Shown here: piece after piece, positions 55,934-64,000 of the stretch
Layout: the number at the start of each line of letters is the position of its first letter
How positions within the stretch are numbered: position 1 is the stretch's first letter
The notes under the pieces: model-generated
Database searches by the model: none
Seen by the model: only the letters and a program-made list of their open reading frames with translations
What the model was told of the DNA's origin: nothing
Source of the DNA: Tubulanus polymorphus
Lineage: Eukaryota > Nemertea > Palaeonemertea > Tubulaniformes > Tubulanidae
DNA length: 64,000 nucleotides
Assembly (NCBI RefSeq): GCF_964204645.1
Contig: NC_134025.1
Location: 17,822,001 to 17,886,000 of the forward strand
Direction of reading: 5' to 3'
Position numbers and translations under genes: made by a program

Positions 55934-56369
55934 ATGGATGATAAAGTTGATAATATTGATATTATTCCTGATGATATAAATAAAACTTAATTAAAAACAT
56001 ATTTAGAAAAACAAATAATAGAATTTGAAAGTGACTTAAAGATAAAAAAAGAAAAAATATTTAAAAAGTAAAATTATATATTATTTTATTATCAGTGGTT
56101 CACTTACAATAAGTTCTGTAATAACATTTCTAGCAATATTCAGTCCATTAACACCTTTAGCTATATCAATTGGCGTGTTAGGATTAAGTTCAAGTGTTTT
56201 AACTGGTATAAGTTCAAAAATAAATATAAAAAGTAATAAAGAAAAAATTAAAACTAATATAAAAGAAATTAATAAATTGAAAAATACACTAGATTATATA
56301 ATAAGTTTAAATGGCGATATAACAGTTGAAGAACAAGATAAATTATTAAAAGAATTAGTTAATTATTAA
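55934..56369 (+). pseudogene. Small Polinton membrane protein with coiled coils
   Basis: MDDKVDNIDIIPDDINKT, a stop, then the charged helix EKQIIEFESDLKIKKEKI. After a frameshift comes a hydrophobic stretch (TISSVITFLAIFSPLTPLAI, SIGVLGLSSSVL) and a second charged helix (KEKIKTNIKEINKLKNTLDY) ending LLKELVNY. Helix-membrane-helix layout; family unknown. It lies between the penton gene and the large conserved gene. Confidence 0.5.
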
Positions 56370-56385
56370 TTTTTTTGTTATATAA

Positions 56386-57735
56386 ATGGGGTTTCCAAAA
56401 GCTTTCCAATATAATAAATCAATTAAATATGAAATTCCTGCAATAGATTTTAATAAAAATATTACATATAAAAATTTAGTTTTAAATTCATTAACTTATT
56501 TAGAAATTTATGTTACTGAATCACAGTTTTTTATTTCTAAAATGGAAAATATATTTAATACATATGAAGTTACTTTCACTCGAGATGAATATCATATATA
56601 TAAAGTAAAATCTAATATGAAATATCGGCAGAATCAATTAAATTTTGCTGTTTATTGTGCAACAACTGGTTGTGGTATAAGTTGGAATGATCATTTAAAT
56701 AACTTAGATAAAAATTTGAATTATTCTGATTCAAAATTAATTCACACAATATTTAGATTTCACACATATTTTCAAATCAGAATAATATTAAATGAATTAG
56801 AATGCCATTTGCCTGGATCTAAATATTTTAAAGAATTGGATAATAATATTAATCTATCTAAGTTTTATAAAATATGTAATGAATTTAATATAAATATTCA
56901 TGCCTTTTTAAGAGCGCATGGTACATTGCAAGGTATTGGTGAACAGTATGAAATAAAAATAATTGATTATATGCATAGAATTGGAGCTTATCATAATTAT
57001 AAAATTGATAATAATAATGGTTGGATTAATTTTATTTAAGAAAATAGTGAAGGTTTTACTAAAGCTGGAATACAGAGAATAAATCAATCTATAAGAATAT
57101 ATTTAATTTGTATTCTAGGTGCACAGGTTGAAACAAGATCACCAATAATTGGAAATGATAATACTTCATTTGATACACAAAAACAATTCAAAGTATTATT
57201 TGAAGATTCCATTCATAATGATAAAAATAGATCGATTCCAGAAAATATAGTTAGGTACCAAAATTATTTAGATAAATCACATATTAGATTAAATTATTGT
57301 ATAGGCCCTAATTTATTAATTATTTCTAATGATTTAGTTTCAAAGATGGGAAATATTATTGGTTATAATAATCTAATTAAGACTGCAACAATAAATAATT
57401 CATTTAGATTAAATGATATAAATAAAAAGATTATTACTGCTCCAAAACTAATGGAAGGTGAAAAAAATAAAAAACATATTCAATCAACTGAAACTAAAAC
57501 TAAGAATATCAAATTAAATAATGATTCTAAAATAAAAGATTACAATACATCGGAAAATATAAAAACTGATAATATTCAACATGAAATAATTAAAACTAAT
57601 AATGATAATAAATCACATGAAAATACTAAATTAGCTATAACTTGTATAGGAATTGTAAAGGAGGATTATTATATTTTAAATTTTAATTTTCTTTATTATG
57701 TAAATGGCAGAAGGTGGAGAAGATATTGGAATTGA
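56386..57735 (+). pseudogene. Large conserved Polinton protein, single in-frame stop
   Basis: 449 codons in one frame with one TAA at 57037-57039. Begins MGFPKAFQYNKSIKYEIPAI. The middle reads MKYRQNQLNFAVYCATTGCG, ISWNDHLNNLD and FLRAHGTLQG. After the stop comes FTKAGIQRINQSIRIYLICI, LGAQVETRSPIIGND, FKVLFEDSIHNDKNRSIPEN and GNIIGYNNLIKTA, then a low-complexity Lys/Asn/Thr tail. I do not recognise a catalytic motif. By position it matches one of the conserved uncharacterised structural proteins of Polintons (a PX-like protein); tentative. Confidence 0.55.
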
Positions 57736-59453
57736 TACTTTTGATGCACCCGGCATAACTGAAGAACCACAACCTGAATATAATGAAACTAATATTGATT
57801 ATGATGATGGATCAGCATATAATACTAATTTAGGTGAAGATGATGATCCATCATATAATTCTAGTTTAGCTGATGAAGATGATGGTGTAATTGATTACGA
57901 AACGCATGAAGAATTTAAAGAATATATGACAGCTTCCGACAGGAAAGTTATTAAACCCATAACATTTAAGAAAGATTTAATGAATAAATTAGTAAAATAC
58001 AACTGATCCTTTGAAAGATCAATTATATGGAATGAAAAGTAGAGTAATGGATACAATTGTTAACGAATTATTACCAAAAGTTGTAATAGATGAAATTGAT
58101 ACAGAAGGTGTTGTAATGCAAATTTTAAAAGATGATCCACATTTCATGAATAATTTAGAATTTAAAAATGATTCATGGTATTATAATGTTGAATTAAATA
58201 ACAAAACTGCATCAATACAATTATCTAGAATGGGACAAGAAAATATTTTTGAACCTGGAATGCTAGCAAGATCTACAATTGAAAAAGGTTCATATTACGT
58301 TCAAAAGGTGGTTCAGAATTTTTCAGAATTATATGGAATGCAATCGATAGAATAAATGAAGAAGAACCAATTAAGAATATTGATATTAACAAATATTCAC
58401 CATTTAAAAATCCAAATCCAAATCCTACATATGTTGATCCAGAAATGTAGAGTATGGAGATCGATTAGATAAATTAAGATCTTCAATACCAGAAACATCG
58501 AGAAGAGATATTCAAGAAATTGATAATGATTCAAGTCAATTACAATTAGTATTAGAAAAACAAATTGATAGCATGTTAGATACAATGAATTCATTTGAAG
58601 AAAATATTATTAGTGTTTTAGATACACCTGGTACTGAAACTGGAACAAACGAATGCAATCTTTATTAAAAAAAGGATTACTTGCTTTAAATGAAGAACAA
58701 TTAAAAATATTTCCTGAACAGCACGTAGAGAAATTAAAGGTATGCAAGAATCAGCTGGTGAAATTGCTAATATTAAGATGAGATTTTCTAAAATAACCAT
58801 GTTAGAAAAAGAATTAACTAATGCAAATGAAGAATTAAACCGATTAGAATTAACTAAAGATCTTCAAGTAATTGATGAAGTTGAATATGAATGCAGAAAG
58901 TTAGCTTTAGAAAAAGAAATTGATGATTTAAAATATAACAAAGAATTACAGGAAAAAGAAAGAGATATATTATTTAGATCATATGATCTTAATCATTTTT
59001 AAAAATTAAAAGTTATTTTCAAAGATTTAATAATAAAATCAGATTCTGAAATATCATTAAAAGATAGAATAAAATTATTATTTAAGTTAGAAGGTATAAC
59101 AATTCTTTCAATTCTAACAGCTGTAACTATGGTATTGGTTTAGCAATATCAAATTCACTGAAATCTACACCTACTCCCAATAAACCGGATAAACCTCCGA
59201 GTAATAATTCAATACAAGATAAAGTCAAAGATGGATTAAAGAAATTAGCAAAATATCTATGGGAACTAAAAAATTAGAAAATACAAAAAAATCTGCTGCA
59301 GCTTTACCAGGAATTATAGCATCAATTGTTGGTTTTATATTGAAACCTGCAGGAAGTATTCTTAACTTCGCTGCTGAACATATAATCTTATTTTTAATTA
59401 AAGTTGTAAGTGCAATTATTTTTGGGTTAGTGAATATGATAAAAAATAAATAA
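57704..59453 (+). pseudogene. Large coiled-coil and membrane protein of Polinton, several shifts
   Basis: Pieces in changing frames read as one protein. An acidic N-terminus (MAEGGEDIGIDTFDAPGITE, with Tyr/Asp-rich repeats) leads to RKVIKPITFKKDLMNKLVKY and MKSRVMDTIVNELLPKVVID. A long coiled coil follows (KITMLEKELTNANEELNRLE and EIDDLKYNKELQEKERDILF). Near 59090-59190 is a hydrophobic segment, then a Pro-rich linker, and finally LPGIIASIVGFILKPAGSIL and FLIKVVSAIIFGLVNMIKNK, two membrane segments. Family unknown. It lies just before the capsid gene; a virion or membrane-associated role is only a suggestion. It could also be two genes. Confidence 0.5.
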
Positions 59454-59472
59454 ATAATTTTTTGTTAAATAA

Positions 59473-60540
59473 ATGAGTGGGAGTTACATAAATCCTTCTA
59501 GGAATTCAAGAATATATAATGCTATCAAAGCAGAGAGGTCTCATCATATAATTACTCATAATCCTTCTAATATTAATCCTGATGAAACTTTATATGTTAG
59601 AATCCCTCGATTAACACAAAATACTTTTTATGTTCCAAGTAGTATTTATTTATCAGCTGATATAAAAGTAACTGGCCATGATAATAATTATGTTGTTGAA
59701 AATGTTGGAAGATACTTGATTAAAAAATTAACTATAAAGATTGGACCAGAAACAGTTATCTCATTAGATGATTATAATTTATTTATGCATTATAAAGATT
59801 TATGGTTAACAAAAGAAAATAGAAATAATATGATATTTCAAGGCATCCAATCTGAAAACCATAATAAATTAAGATCAGAAGCTAATATTGCAATAATAAC
59901 TAATGCTACAGATGATTTGATAAAAAAAGATTTATGGAAGCAAACATAAAATTCCATTAGATTTTGAATTGATAAATAATAATGCACCTTTCTATAAATA
60001 TGCAATTCAAGAAGATATTATATTTGAAATAACATTTGCTCCTGTTAATGAAATTGTCTTATCAAGTGTGGTTAAAGATATGGGTTATAAATTATCGAAT
60101 ATATGTTTAAAATATGATACAGTAACTGATGAAAATATTTCAAGTATAATTCAAACTCAATACAATCAAGGATTTTCATTATTATATGATTATATTGATA
60201 AATTTAAAACTGTAACTATAAATGCAAATGATGAAATAATTAATGAGAATATTAACTTCCCAAGAAGATCTATTAAAGGTATATTAATATTTTTTACCAT
60301 TGCAACATATACTAATGGCGCAATAAATGTTGATAATTATTATAATCCTGAAATAACAAAAGTAGAAATAACTATCGAAGGAATAGCAAATAAAATATTT
60401 TGTCAAGGAATGAGAATGATAGACAAAGAATAAAGGAATCAAAAATTTTAAAATGCACATTTATATTATATCTGACGCGCAATTAAATATTGTAAATTCA
60501 CAATTAGATAGTGTTATGTATTAAAATTTTAACTTTAATA
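59473..60540 (+). pseudogene. Polinton major capsid protein (double jelly-roll), internal deletion
   Basis: Capsid-forming protein. MSGSYINPSRNSRIYNAIKA, then NPDETLYVRIPRLTQNTFYV, VENVGRYLIKKLTIKIGPET, ISLDDYNLFMHYKDLW and EANIAIITNATDD. After a shift near 59945 comes LINNNAPFYKYAIQEDIIFE, ITFAPVNEIVLSS, YDYIDKFKTVTINAND, FPRRSIKGILIFF and NYYNPEITKVEITIEGIANK. The N-R-L-I-K-K...KIG strand pattern and the FPRRSIKGIL block are those of Polinton/adintovirus capsids. After RMIDKE about 75 residues present in copy A are deleted, and only IYIISDAQLNIVNSQLDS remains. Confidence 0.75.
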
Positions 60541-60556
60541 AAAAATCTTATATTAA

Positions 60557-61377
60557 ATGGAAGGAGGTAAAGTATATAAACATATTCCATACATCGATAC
60601 ACATGAAAATAATGATGGTTTATATTATGTAATACCTTGTAATATAGCTTTGATATTTGATCCTATTTTCAAAATTTATAAAACTAAACTAATAGAAATC
60701 GATAGTAATAAAAGTGAAGTTGTTGATAATTTAAGTAATGTAATTGATAATAATGTAATACCTACTACAGTAATACCTACTACAGTAATACCTACTACAT
60801 CTAATAATGTAATACCTTCTACATCTAATAATGCAATAATATTAAATGTTAGTGAAAATAGAAATTATTGTGATTATTGTAAAGGTGAATTTTCAAACGC
60901 TCCATCAAATTGGAATAAACATATGAATACAAGGGTACATATAAATAATGTTATAGAACGTGTTGGTTTAAGAGAATTTATAGAACACCCATTTAGATAT
61001 GTTACAAAGTTTGTTTCAAATCAAAAAGTAAATGGTAAAGAATTATATAAAGATTTATTATTAGCAACACCTAATAAAGATGAATTAGATTTAACCGATG
61101 CTAATAAAATATTAGAATCAAACACTGTAAATGAAATATTAGGAGCAAACACTAATAAAGATAATAATGAAAATACAGGAAAGCGCATTGATAATAAAGA
61201 TTCTATGAAACTTAAATCAGAAAATAAAGATATAGTTGAGACGCCTAATAAGTATATCAATAAATTATTGATGAAGATACGGTAGAGAATTTGAAAAAAT
61301 TGATGGGGTATGATAGTGAATTGGAGAGTGATGATGAAAGTGATTCAGAAAGTAATTATCTAACACTCAAAAAGTAA
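60557..61377 (+). pseudogene. Polinton C2H2 protein, nearly complete, late frameshift
   Basis: The ATG at 60557 opens MEGGKVYKHIPYIDTHENND, then GLYYVIPCNIALIFDPIFKI. Low-complexity repeats of VIPTT and SNNVIPSTS follow. A C2H2 finger (CDYCKGEFSNAPSNWNKHMN, with HINNV) and GLREFIEHPFRYVTKFVSNQ lead to an acidic end. 243 codons are open to 61285. A shift there leads to the acidic tail SELESDDESDSESNYLT and a TAA at 61375-61377. Present in all copies after the capsid gene. A nucleic-acid-binding virion or regulatory protein is possible; function unknown. Confidence 0.65.
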
Positions 61378-61763
61378 TAAAGGTTGAAAATTGTATAAAA
61401 TAATAGTAAATAAAAAAGGGGGTTTTAAGTAATTGAGGTATTTAAGGTATCTAATACATATCTAATACAATCTAATACATAAAATATCTTATTTTATAAA
61501 TTGATATTCATATGGAAATTGAAACCTCAGTAATAATAAATAACCTTTATTATTTTCAAACTTATTCATATATTAGTTGAAAAAATAAAAATAAATTGGT
61601 TGAAAATTGTATAAATAATATTTATTTAAAAAAGGGGGTTTTAAGTATTTAAGGTATCTAATAGGGTATCAGGTATTAGGGTATCTAATACATAGGTATT
61701 CATGAATAACATATAAATGAATAACTTCTAAAATCAATTTAGTAAAAAAAATATGTATAATAA
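61378..61763. repeat. Central array of copy C and joint to the HNH leader
   Basis: Two G-run blocks (AAAAAAGGGGGTTTTAAGTA) each lead into GGTATCTAATACATATCTAA-type repeats. Between them 61495-61575 is the duplicated ATPase 3' end (ATTCATATGGAAATTGAAAC on the plus strand). From about 61703 (TATTCATGAATAACATATAA) the sequence becomes the leader found before the HNH gene in copy B, so two copies are joined here. Confidence 0.75.
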
Positions 61764-62414
61764 ATGGAACCAGAACAACCACTAACTATAAATATTACAA
61801 ATAACACTGGCGTTATAAACATATACTACAAGAAGCGTTCTAAATGTGAATTAGCTAAATCATTAACAGAATTTAGTAAGCGTAATATTAGCAAAGATGG
61901 TTTTCAATATTGCTGTAAAACTTGTTTTAAACTATATACCAAACAATATCGAGAAGATAATATAGAACATTATAATTATTATATGGCAGAATATATGAGA
62001 GTAAGATATCAAACAGATCTTAATTTTAGATTGAAACAATGCTTAAGGACTAGATTAACACAATTATTCAACAAAGAAACACATTCAGAGACACTATCTA
62101 ATTTATTGGGTTGTTCAGATGAATTCTTAAAATCATGGATAATATATCAATTCGATGATAAAATGAATATAGATAATTATGGTGAATACTTTCATATTGA
62201 TCACGTGTTGCCGATTTCTAAATTTGACATGAGTGATGATTATAATAAGAAGCTAATCTGGTGCTGGAAGAATTTAAGGCCTTTAGAAAAGAAGGAAAAC
62301 ATAATTAAATCTAATAAACTAGATTTACAGTTATATTTAGATCAACTGGATAAAGCAAAGACATTTGTTAAATTATGGAACTCAACACATACTGAAAAAT
62401 ACGTTGAATGTTAA
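61764..62414 (+). CDS. HNH endonuclease, intact
   Basis: 216 residues, no breaks. An N-terminal segment (MEPEQPLTINITNNTGVINI) is followed by a zinc ribbon with two Cys pairs (CELAK region and CCKTC, residues 29-59), a basic helical linker (RYQTDLNFRLKQCLRTRLTQ), and the HNH core from about residue 150: YFHIDHVLPISKFDMSD, then KLIWCWKNLRPLEKKENIIK. It ends NSTHTEKYVEC. Likely cuts DNA. In Polintons it could serve replication, resolution or competition between copies, or be a free-standing selfish gene; the sequence does not decide. It is the terminal gene of its arm, with its start inside the shared inverted-repeat leader. The only full-length HNH copy of three. Confidence 0.8.
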   Translation: MEPEQPLTINITNNTGVINIYYKKRSKCELAKSLTEFSKRNISKDGFQYCCKTCFKLYTKQYREDNIEHYNYYMAEYMRVRYQTDLNFRLKQCLRTRLTQLFNKETHSETLSNLLGCSDEFLKSWIIYQFDDKMNIDNYGEYFHIDHVLPISKFDMSDDYNKKLIWCWKNLRPLEKKENIIKSNKLDLQLYLDQLDKAKTFVKLWNSTHTEKYVEC

Positions 62415-63566
62415 ACGCTTAGAAAACCGGTTACTCTCGATCTATGTCAAACCGCCTGTATGTAATTGTATTAGGTTGTTTACAAAAACATCTGTGCCGT
62501 ATTTCATATTCAGTTGAATAGGGCGCACCTCATTTGAATATTGATCGAATGTGCTATTTCAGTTGAAAAGGATTAATCATAAAAGAACAAAGGAACATCT
62601 GTTGCACCAGACAGTGTTTAGCTAGTGAATAACTGGCAGTTATAAACGCGCAGCACATAAGCATAGGAACGTATAGGATATTCTCTCTATAAACACAATT
62701 TTAGGAGTTTACAGTTATAAATGTAAGTACTGTTTTTGTTGTTATTAAGGCGTTGGAAAACGATAAACATGTAAAACTTATCCTGGTAAGATGAGCCACA
62801 AAATGGTCATGTTTAAGTGTTGTAATTAATATTTTACAACTACAACTTCAAGTTAGTTTTATTCTACACTAGATATTTATCTTTTAGATAACAAAATGAA
62901 GGCCATTGAATCAAGAAAGTGAAGATAGATGGATGTGGAATTAGAAATAATGGATATTTCAACTCATGAAACTGTAGCAGTTTAGCCATACTGTATAGGC
63001 TTCCAATGCATTACGTTTGCAGGAATTTCAATTACGTCATTAAGCTGTTGTTAATGTCACATAGTGACAGATGTTGTATTATACTTTATTGATTCCTGCA
63101 TTCCACGCATACCTTACCGCTCGGCTGCCGAGCGGCTTGGAATGTGGAAATCGATAATGATTGTAGAATAAAATATACGTGTGTTTATGAAATAGTATTT
63201 CCACCAGTCGTTTCTTTGAATTTATTTTCAGTTTTAGGATTTATTATCGAGAATCCGAAATGACTTATCTGGACAGTTATAATTACTGCTCCTAATAGAT
63301 AGACAATAGTAGTGAGATAATCTAAATCCTAATTTAGATAAAAAGTATTAAAAATTACATATCTTCAACTAGCTAGTATTAGTTATTGTTTTTTTAATAC
63401 TTTCTTTTCAAAAGAGAATACTTTATATTTTGAATAAAAAATACTAAAAAACAATAACTAATACTAAAATTCTTTACCTTTAACTAAGCTAGTATTAATC
63501 TAAAGAGATACTAGTATCATTTGAAGAATACTTATTATATTTTTTTCGCTTTTTTCTCTAATATAA
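62415..63566. other. 1.15-kb HNH-side spacer of the right-hand copy
   Basis: Collinear with 39563-40700. No open frame is shared between the two. Conserved parts include the hairpin at 63117, a GTAAGTACTG donor-like site near 62722, and TAGCTAGTATTAG-type repeats close to the next gene. Confidence 0.7.
63117..63135. promoter_or_regulatory. Conserved stem-loop, covarying partner of the one at 40260
   Basis: CCGCTCGG-CTG-CCGAGCGG, 8-bp perfect stem with a 3-nt loop. Two base pairs differ from the copy B stem on both strands, keeping the pairing. The outer flanks CATTCC and GGAATG may extend it. Confidence 0.7.
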
Positions 63567-64000
63567 ATGTCAAAGAAATCTAATAAGAATAGTATTGATA
63601 TTGAAAAGACATTAGATGATTTGGGTATTAGTGATAATAAAGATACAGTTGTTTCTAATTCTATTCAAGTTAATAACAATATAGATTATGAATACTATTT
63701 AACATGTAAACACCATCTAGAATTATTAATTGCTGGCGGGAAATGTAATCAGTTTATCGGGAAAATAATTACTTTTCAAGAATTAGACTCTATGAAACCA
63801 GATAAAGTAATAAAATATTTTAAGATTTATGAAGAAGCTAGATTAGCTAGAATAAATGATTCTATTTCAGATGGTATTGTCAAATGTTATTCTAAGTTAT
63901 GTAACCAGTTAATACCAATTGATGATGAAAATAAATTAAATAGTGATTTGAAAAATGACTACTTAGTTATGACTGAATTACAAAAATGGGTTGGTTATGC
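63567..64000 (+). CDS. Conserved Polinton protein (MSKKS gene), open to the window end
   Basis: 144 codons without a stop, running off the window: MSKKSNKNSIDIEKTLDDLG, YEYYLTCKHHLELLIAGGKC, FIGKIITFQELDSMKPDKVI, KIYEEARLARINDSISDGIV, YLVMTELQKWVGY. Homologous to 40701-41272 (one frameshift) and 32717-33036 (deleted). At the place where copy B shifts frame, this copy reads through, which shows the original frame. Function unknown. The integrase and ATPase of this copy are expected just outside the window. Confidence 0.7.
   Translation, partial: MSKKSNKNSIDIEKTLDDLGISDNKDTVVSNSIQVNNNIDYEYYLTCKHHLELLIAGGKCNQFIGKIITFQELDSMKPDKVIKYFKIYEEARLARINDSISDGIVKCYSKLCNQLIPIDDENKLNSDLKNDYLVMTELQKWVGY

Larger units (their letters stand above)
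55190..61702 (+). mobile_element. Polinton copy C, structural-gene arm
   Basis: Small conserved gene, penton-like gene, small membrane protein gene, large conserved gene, coiled-coil/membrane gene, major capsid gene and C2H2 gene follow each other on the plus strand with ATG-stop distances of a few bases. The polymerase is lost on the left. On the right the central array runs at about 61703 into the HNH leader of another copy instead of into the ATPase arm. Confidence 0.85.

Noticed and set aside
55190-61702. Adenovirus-type maturation protease in Polinton copy C
   Set aside because: Expected in Polintons, but I found no His-Cys protease motif in the readable frames; it may be lost or too decayed.
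1-64000. tRNA and rRNA genes
   Set aside because: No cloverleaf-compatible A/B box arrangement or rRNA sequence was noticed; the only tRNA-related words are the two copia primer sites.

Overview
The window is nuclear DNA of an animal, most likely an aquatic invertebrate. I cannot fix the phylum. The reasons are a patchwork of metazoan transposable elements (BEL/Pao, copia, non-LTR elements, PIF/Harbinger-like and MULE-like terminal-inverted-repeat elements, Polintons), spliced exons, tandem satellites, and no bacterial gene organisation. The palindromic octamer TAGGCCTA recurs at least 15 times in the host-like parts, and I saw none in the Polinton blocks.

Layout. 1-2970 (minus): 5' half of a decayed BEL/Pao retrotransposon (gag, protease, reverse transcriptase). 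2971-16382: mostly non-coding, with a P-loop pseudogene carrying a (TA)36 tract, minisatellites, two copies of a dispersed repeat ending in a hairpin, a PIF/Harbinger-like MITE, a nested pair of inverted-repeat elements and another long-TIR element. 16383-20612: a young but defective copia element with 233-bp LTRs, a 5-bp target duplication and the primer site of Drosophila copia. 20613-28550: satellite and segmental duplications plus LINE remnants. 28551-46909: at least three broken Polinton/Maverick (polintovirus-type) copies, here called A, A2 and B. 47076-47997: spliced host exons resembling a ubiquitin-specific protease, beside a perfect 170-bp palindrome. 48300-53038: a second, minus-strand copia carrying a 2.4-kb MULE-like insertion with a 9-bp target duplication. 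53040-54720: 5' part of a LINE. 54719-64000: Polinton copy C, and at its right side the start of a further copy.

Comparing the copies gives the ancestral Polinton gene order: protein-primed DNA polymerase, a small conserved protein, penton-like jelly-roll protein, a small membrane protein, a large conserved protein, a coiled-coil/membrane protein, major capsid protein and a C2H2 protein run one way. Facing them are packaging ATPase, chromodomain integrase, a small membrane protein, a conserved protein with membrane segments and an HNH nuclease. The two arms converge on arrays of GTATTAGATAC-like repeats. The terminal inverted repeat appears to run up to the start codons of both terminal genes. 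Nearly every gene is broken, so these are fossil copies, but the HNH gene and the last conserved gene of the right-hand copy are open.

The most interesting items are a LAGLIDADG-type intein (now decayed) inside the active-site motif of one Polinton polymerase while a second copy is intein-free; a stem-loop in the HNH-side spacer whose stem is kept by paired changes between copies; the inverted-repeat-borne start codons; and the repeat arrays at the convergence point. All identifications come from reading the sequence and recognising motifs; no database search was run.
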